The notes beneath the pieces are model-generated. The model saw nothing but the letters and a program-made list of their open reading frames with translations, ran no database searches and had not been told where the DNA came from. From Romanomermis culicivorax (lineage: Eukaryota > Nematoda > Enoplea > Mermithida > Mermithidae): a stretch of 64,000 nucleotides of DNA. Positions 59,712-64,000 of the stretch are shown piece after piece. The first letter of the stretch is position 1; the number at the start of each line of letters is the position of its first letter. A program made the translations under genes and the position numbers. The DNA lies in assembly GCA_963922205.1 (NCBI GenBank), contig CAWUHX010000014.1:556001-620000 (forward strand), written 5' to 3'.

Positions 59712-59942
59712 CTATAAAAGCGAAGTGTGGTCTGCACATCCTTCTGTCCTCAAGATGTGAAAAGCAAGACATTCGCTAAGATGAGCAAAGTTGTCATATG
59801 TTGGCAGGTTAGCCTTGAAGAGTTCACTTGCTGTGAGCTCCTCACCATCAATGTAGTATCCCGGATTCAATATACAATCGCATTTTAGAATCAGTTGACT
59901 CCTCCAGAGAATGTTTTTGTGGTACCAGTCATATGATTCAAT
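59712..59942 (-). CDS. Possible terminal exon, 76 residues, unrecognised
   Basis: It is open on the minus strand from just after CACGTAG (a possible acceptor) to TAG 59714-59712. It contains SYDWYHKNILWRSQLILKC, LNPGYYIDGEELTASELFKA and NFAHLSECLAFHILRT. Composition and codon pattern look more protein-like than the surrounding ORFs. It starts beside a SINE copy and has no ATG, so it would be the last exon of a gene whose other exons I cannot find, or a fragment. No family recognised. Confidence 0.35.
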   Translation of the reverse strand: MESYDWYHKNILWRSQLILKCDCILNPGYYIDGEELTASELFKANLPTYDNFAHLSECLAFHILRTEGCADHTSLL

Positions 59943-59974
59943 CTACGTGGCCGCCGCATAAGAAAACATGGTTA

Positions 59975-60215
59975 GCGAGGGCCTCGAACCGATTTTCAGC
60001 ATACAAGGCAGACACTAAAAGATGCGTCAACCGAGCCGCTTGGATAGTTCAAAAACTGTGGTTGTAGTTGTGGGGGTGTGTACATGGCAAGCTATGGGAT
60101 AAACAGCTGGATGCACCACTAGCTTTTTTATTCCATCAGGGGCCAGAGCCAGGGAGAGAGAATATTTTGGCTGGAGATGGATCTCGGGATGATTCATGCC
60201 ATTATATGATGTCAA
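59975..60215 (-). repeat. tRNA-Thr-like SINE, copy 1
   Basis: On the minus strand, 60043-59975 has a box A-like GGCTCGGTTGACGCAT, an anticodon arm TCTGC-CTTGTAT-GCTGA (anticodon TGT, threonine) and box B GGTTCGAGGCC. The upstream part shares CACAACTACAACCACA with copy 2. It is tRNA-derived, not a working tRNA. Confidence 0.6.
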
Positions 60216-60599
60216 CTACGAAATGAAAATGATATGAGATCAATTGAATAAAATTGGTCTGTACGTAGAATCAAGTTCAATCAAAAAGGAATAATGGAAT
60301 TTTCAGGGTGTTTGATAATTGCCCATGACTGATGAAGTTGGAATGCAGGTACTTCCTCATGTCCCTGATTAAGTTGTTCATTAGTATTAGCTTAACTTGA
60401 ACGATTTTCATCAGAGTAATTAACAAAGAATCACAATGATTCTCATCTTTTGAATTAGAGTAGTGACAGAGAACATGAGTACAGAATGCTCACCTTTTGA
60501 TTTTCATATGATGAATACATAGTAACGGAGACTGAAGTAAGAATATTCCAATTAGAAAGCATTTGTGCAACCATCAATTGAGTAACCAAGTATAATCAT

Positions 60600-61050
60600 C
60601 CTCACCATTTTTTGATTTATCAATGCTCTATATGATCAATTTCAATTTTTCCAGCCTCTGACTATTTTTGGAAAATGCCCCAGCAAAGGCCAGAGCGGGC
60701 AATGTTTGATCCACTACCGTCCATAGCTGAAGCCGCTGCCTATCGTCCATCTTGTACGCCCAAATTCATGTAGTCAACGCATTAGAAAAATAACACTCAA
60801 TGATGGGCTCGAACAGTAAATCTTCTGTATACTACGCAGACATGTTACCAACTATTCTTACCAAGTCATGAGGACGCTTCCGAAATTGTGGTTGTAGTGG
60901 CGCTGATGTGTGTGGGGAACCGCTGGACATAACACTATGATACCTCCTAGGAGGAAGAACTCAGGACAGTCACCAACAGTCCTGTGCCAAAATCCATGTA
61001 GCTGGCATATCAGAAAAATAAGGGGCTCGAACTCTCGATGCACTGCAACA
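60600..61050 (-). repeat. tRNA-Thr-like SINE, copies 2 and 3 in tandem
   Basis: Copy 2 head (60872-60800) has CTTGGTAAGAATAGTTGGTA, arm TCTGCGTAGTATACAGA and box B CTGTTCGAGCCC. A second box B (AGTTCGAGCCCC, about 61032-61021) lies about 215 bp away. Both are followed by TTATTTTTCT-ATG...CTACATG bodies. Confidence 0.6.
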
Positions 61051-61309
61051 ACATCTCAAAATGTTGAGTAAATGTGTCCAAGTCTATGGAATTCGTGACT
61101 ACTGAAGTCATGGCAATATGCACTATTAATTTCGAAACGATCAATGCAGCGAGACTGCAGAACAAGTTATTTTCAAAATTACGATTGGCCTATATTATCG
61201 AATCTATTCAGGAAATATTTTTTCCATATTGCAGAATTCTTGGTGATCATCCTTTACAGTGATTCAAGGACGTACCCCAATTGATTTCTGGACATCTAGT
61301 GAGGCTGCG

Positions 61310-61372
61310 TTTCTTGGAGCTTTGTTTGCTGCATCGATCATTTCAAAATAGATGGAGTATAGAATGGTAGGT
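61310..61372 (+). repeat. Fragment similar to intron 1 of peptide gene 3
   Basis: GCTGCATCGATCATTTCAAA and GATGGAGTATAG here resemble GCTGCATCGACATCCATTTC and AATGGAGTATAG in 45137-45175. No peptide exon is next to it. Confidence 0.35.
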
Positions 61373-61379
61373 CACCATT

Positions 61380-62017
61380 AATCCCATGCAAATTTTGCCG
61401 TGAATATACACTTTATGGGACATAGTTTCGTTCAGCTTATATGTAACGGGTGTTGAATGAGTGGAATTAGCTATTGAGAGAGCATGAGAGAAAAGGAACA
61501 TGAACTCGTGTATAAAATGTAGAAATAAAATAGATCGAAAAGGTTATATCCCATCAACAGGATGAAACAGTATGCACAGGTGGGCAAAGACCAGCATAGA
61601 GCCATGTCTGATGGTACAAGGTGTAGCGCCACTGCGACAATGTTCATATGAAAGAAAATAATTTATTTTTAGCCTTGCTCATGAGATTTCTGGGCAGCCT
61701 CGTTCGGCACTTCCTCCTGTTCGTGGAAATTGTAGCTGCAAAGTTTGTATCTTTTTCGACGATTTTTTTGTTTGGATATGCTCATAAACTATTCTGAGAA
61801 ATAAACTGACCAATTAGTTTTTGAGTATTAACTAATGCATGCACAGCTTTAGCCCATTTAAACAAAAATGAGAGTGAACGTAGAGAAATGCATTTGCAGG
61901 CAGGAAACTTGCAAGGCGCCTGAACAGTTATAGTTGTGGGCCATAGTCACTTTGCGGCCAGACAAATGTTCGCGAATATAGGTACCGTTTGGAGTATCAT
62001 TTAGAAAAAATATCGTA
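61380..62017. other. Spacer
   Basis: No confident gene. A minus-strand ORF at 61858-62067 overlaps the plus-strand ORF below. I cannot choose between them on sequence alone. Confidence 0.3.
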
Positions 62018-62215
62018 ATGTACAAAAAATTGGGGTCCAACCAACGTGACCAAAACAATAAAAACATAAAACATGCTTCTCTCGGACCGGATGCTTGGTT
62101 TGCAAGGATCTTGGACCGACTTCGTTTGCCAAAGGAGTACAGAAATAGTTACAAAAAGGGGCTAACAAAAAAGCGTGCAAATAGCATACTGTACGAGATT
62201 AAAGGTATACTGTAA
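62018..62215 (+). CDS. Hypothetical 65-codon ORF or terminal exon
   Basis: It encodes a basic protein with GPDAWFARILDRLRLPKEYR and KKGLTKKRANSILYEIKGIL, ending TAA. The composition looks coding (charged helices) but there is no signal peptide and no recognised domain, and no upstream exon was found. Poor support. Confidence 0.25.
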   Translation: MYKKLGSNQRDQNNKNIKHASLGPDAWFARILDRLRLPKEYRNSYKKGLTKKRANSILYEIKGIL

Positions 62216-64000
62216 TATCACATGAGCGGCTATCTGTGACAATTGAGAAAAAAACTACATATTTATAAATTCATGAAAAATGTTATTTTTTCTATTTTTC
62301 ATGTAGGTTTCTGTTTTAGCATTCCTTTGTCGCTCTATGATTCAATATCGTGAATGTGCTCCTTCAAGATTGAATAAATGAAAAAAGCATGAGTCTAATA
62401 TAAGAGTTGACTACAAAGGATTCTGCCTCTTAGAGAACCATGCTTCATCCAAAATGCCCGACCAAGGAAAACGATCTCACCTGAGAAGTGTCCCCTTTGC
62501 AACATTAATTATTTTTCAAGCATTCAAATGGAGCACCTCTGATTTATAGTGATTTACATTTGACTATTGATCAGTATGTCAAACTCGACAAACTATGAAA
62601 AAATCAATAGATGTGAAATTCAAGTGAATTTTATTATTGAATTTAGGTTTCTATGTCAGAGTGATGTGAATTGTGTAAATGTGACGGGGAAAAATTTATA
62701 GTTAGCCTATGAAAGAATAGGGACAGTTTTCAATGAGTAGATCTTTTGAATTTACAGCAGCAAGGGACTTTTGTGACACTTACTTTTGTGACAGGTAATC
62801 ACCGATGTTTTCAGTGCTTGCCAAACATTGATTTTTAAGCATTTCATGCTGATAACTGTTTTCTAGCATACTTTCGGCATGAAGAAAATTTATGAGCCTA
62901 TTTAACCTACCCTAATATAAAAAACAAGCCTTGTGTAATTGATCTTAAAAACAGCTCTTCTATTTTGCCATTGTTCAAATTATTTTTTTAAAGCATTCTG
63001 TAAAATTTAAATATTAACATTTTCAAAAATTTAAATATAAAAAATATGAAATATAAACAAAATGTAAATGAATTTGAACATAAAACAATTGAATACAATA
63101 TCAAATATTATATGTATGAACAAGTACGATTTTCTTCAGGTAGTCTGAAACAGCTTTCGAACAAAATTTTCGAAACCTATACCAATACTAACTCTTGGAA
63201 AAAACTACAAATGGTGTGAAAAAGGTGTGTATTTATGCAACAACTGAACAGGAGCATAAATATGTTTCAAAAACATGAATCCCAGAAGAATTTATCCCCC
63301 CCCCACAAATGATTGAACAAGAAGATTAAGAAGGAAAAAAATAAAAAAAATGTATCAACAGAAGCTGAACGTACACGAAAAATTGGGGGCACGAACAGCA
63401 GAAAAAAATCCTGATGAAAGTATATAAGCGTATGCTCATAAAAAATAGATGCAAGCACACTTTGTTATTGTGTTTTTGTCCAACAGTCTAGTGATTACTG
63501 TAGATTCCAGTGCCCAGCAGCGTTTTTTTTTGTGCACGGACATTTATGCCACTCACCGTTTTTTTTCCTCGAAGATTTTTTCCACATGAGAACCGGACCC
63601 AAAATTTTTTTCCTCATTTTCCAAAAATTTTCCACATTTTTAAAAATGCTTATAATGTATCTACGGATGCTTTTTTGTGCATTTTAGGAGCATACCCAAG
63701 CATTTTGTTGTATTTGTAGTCAGAAACCTGCAAAAATGAGGAAAAAAATTGAGAAAATTCTGGTTATGTTAGTCCAAAGTGAGCTCATGAAGAATATATT
63801 GGTGTTCTATAGGAGCGGATAAAGCAAGTTGACGATAGAGTTCTCATGAATTTAACTGCTATCAACATTCCTGTGATTCCGATTAGAATCATCTAATTTT
63901 ATTTTGTTCTTGGTCCGGCCGCAGACAGGGTTGGCAAGGCTTTGGTTTTTTGGTTTTTTTGGTTTTTTAAAAAAAAACCAAAAAATTGGAAAATCTCTGG
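62216..64000. other. AT-rich non-coding tail of the window
   Basis: 63001-63130 is nearly pure A/T. 63943-63998 is a GGTTTTTT/AAAAAACC foldback. No genes seen. Confidence 0.5.

Noticed and set aside
59975-60043. Functional tRNA-Thr gene
   Set aside because: Acceptor stem and D-arm do not pair well, the anticodon stem has a mismatch, and the sequence continues into a repeated body. A SINE fits better.
61858-62067. FHA-like domain (NGTYIR) on the minus strand
   Set aside because: Only a short resemblance, with no flanking conserved residues, and it overlaps an equally plausible plus-strand ORF.

Overview
This is a repeat-rich eukaryotic window, most consistent with a mermithid nematode. Two observations support that. 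First, three related Ty3/gypsy-type retroelements carry a long proline/arginine-rich third ORF; from memory (not searched), this resembles predicted proteins that are abundant in Romanomermis culicivorax. Second, the genes have short exons, GT-AG introns and nematode-like TTTCAG acceptors. Nothing looks prokaryotic.

Layout. 1-4592 is the 3' part of retroelement E1 (ORF3, hairpin, polypurine tract, 3' LTR). 4593-5354 is AT-rich tandem repeat. 5355-16508 is E2, a full-span but decayed copy with a CTTT target duplication; a reversed solo LTR (6421-6980, CCCC duplication) sits inside its gag. 23328-29268 is E3, an internally deleted and younger copy (574-bp LTRs, GCCG duplication). About 34870-39290 is EX, an unrelated broken Ty3-like pol, interrupted by a reversed solo LTR (37340-37876, GTTT duplication). 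DNA-transposon remnants and MITEs (Harbinger-like, mariner-like, hAT-like, piggyBac-like), tRNA-Thr-like SINE copies and minisatellites fill much of the remainder.

Host genes. The main find is three same-strand copies of an undescribed small secreted cysteine-rich peptide gene at about 18.7-22.3, 32.4-34.3 and 44.8-47.0 kb. Each has three exons with identical exon 2 (151 nt) and exon 3 (67 nt) lengths, identical intron phases, a signal peptide, ten mature cysteines at invariant spacing, a shared 18-bp block about 150-170 bp upstream, and an ATTAAA poly(A) signal. In every copy the splice donor after exon 2 overlaps an in-frame TGA, so splicing gives a 10-Cys peptide and intron retention gives an 8-Cys one. 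An orphan decayed exon 2 at 39.3 kb is fused to the EX integrase frame. The spacing suggests tandem duplication of a roughly 13-kb unit, later inflated by transposons.

On the minus strand (58502-55478) is a five-exon gene for a 390-residue secreted protein with two PAN/Apple-like six-cysteine repeats and an expansin-like C-terminal module. Its first intron holds one of two dispersed copies of a repeat (R1). The right end (59.7-64 kb) has SINE copies, one possible terminal exon and AT-rich sequence with no confident gene.

All domain and family names come from reading motifs. No search was run.
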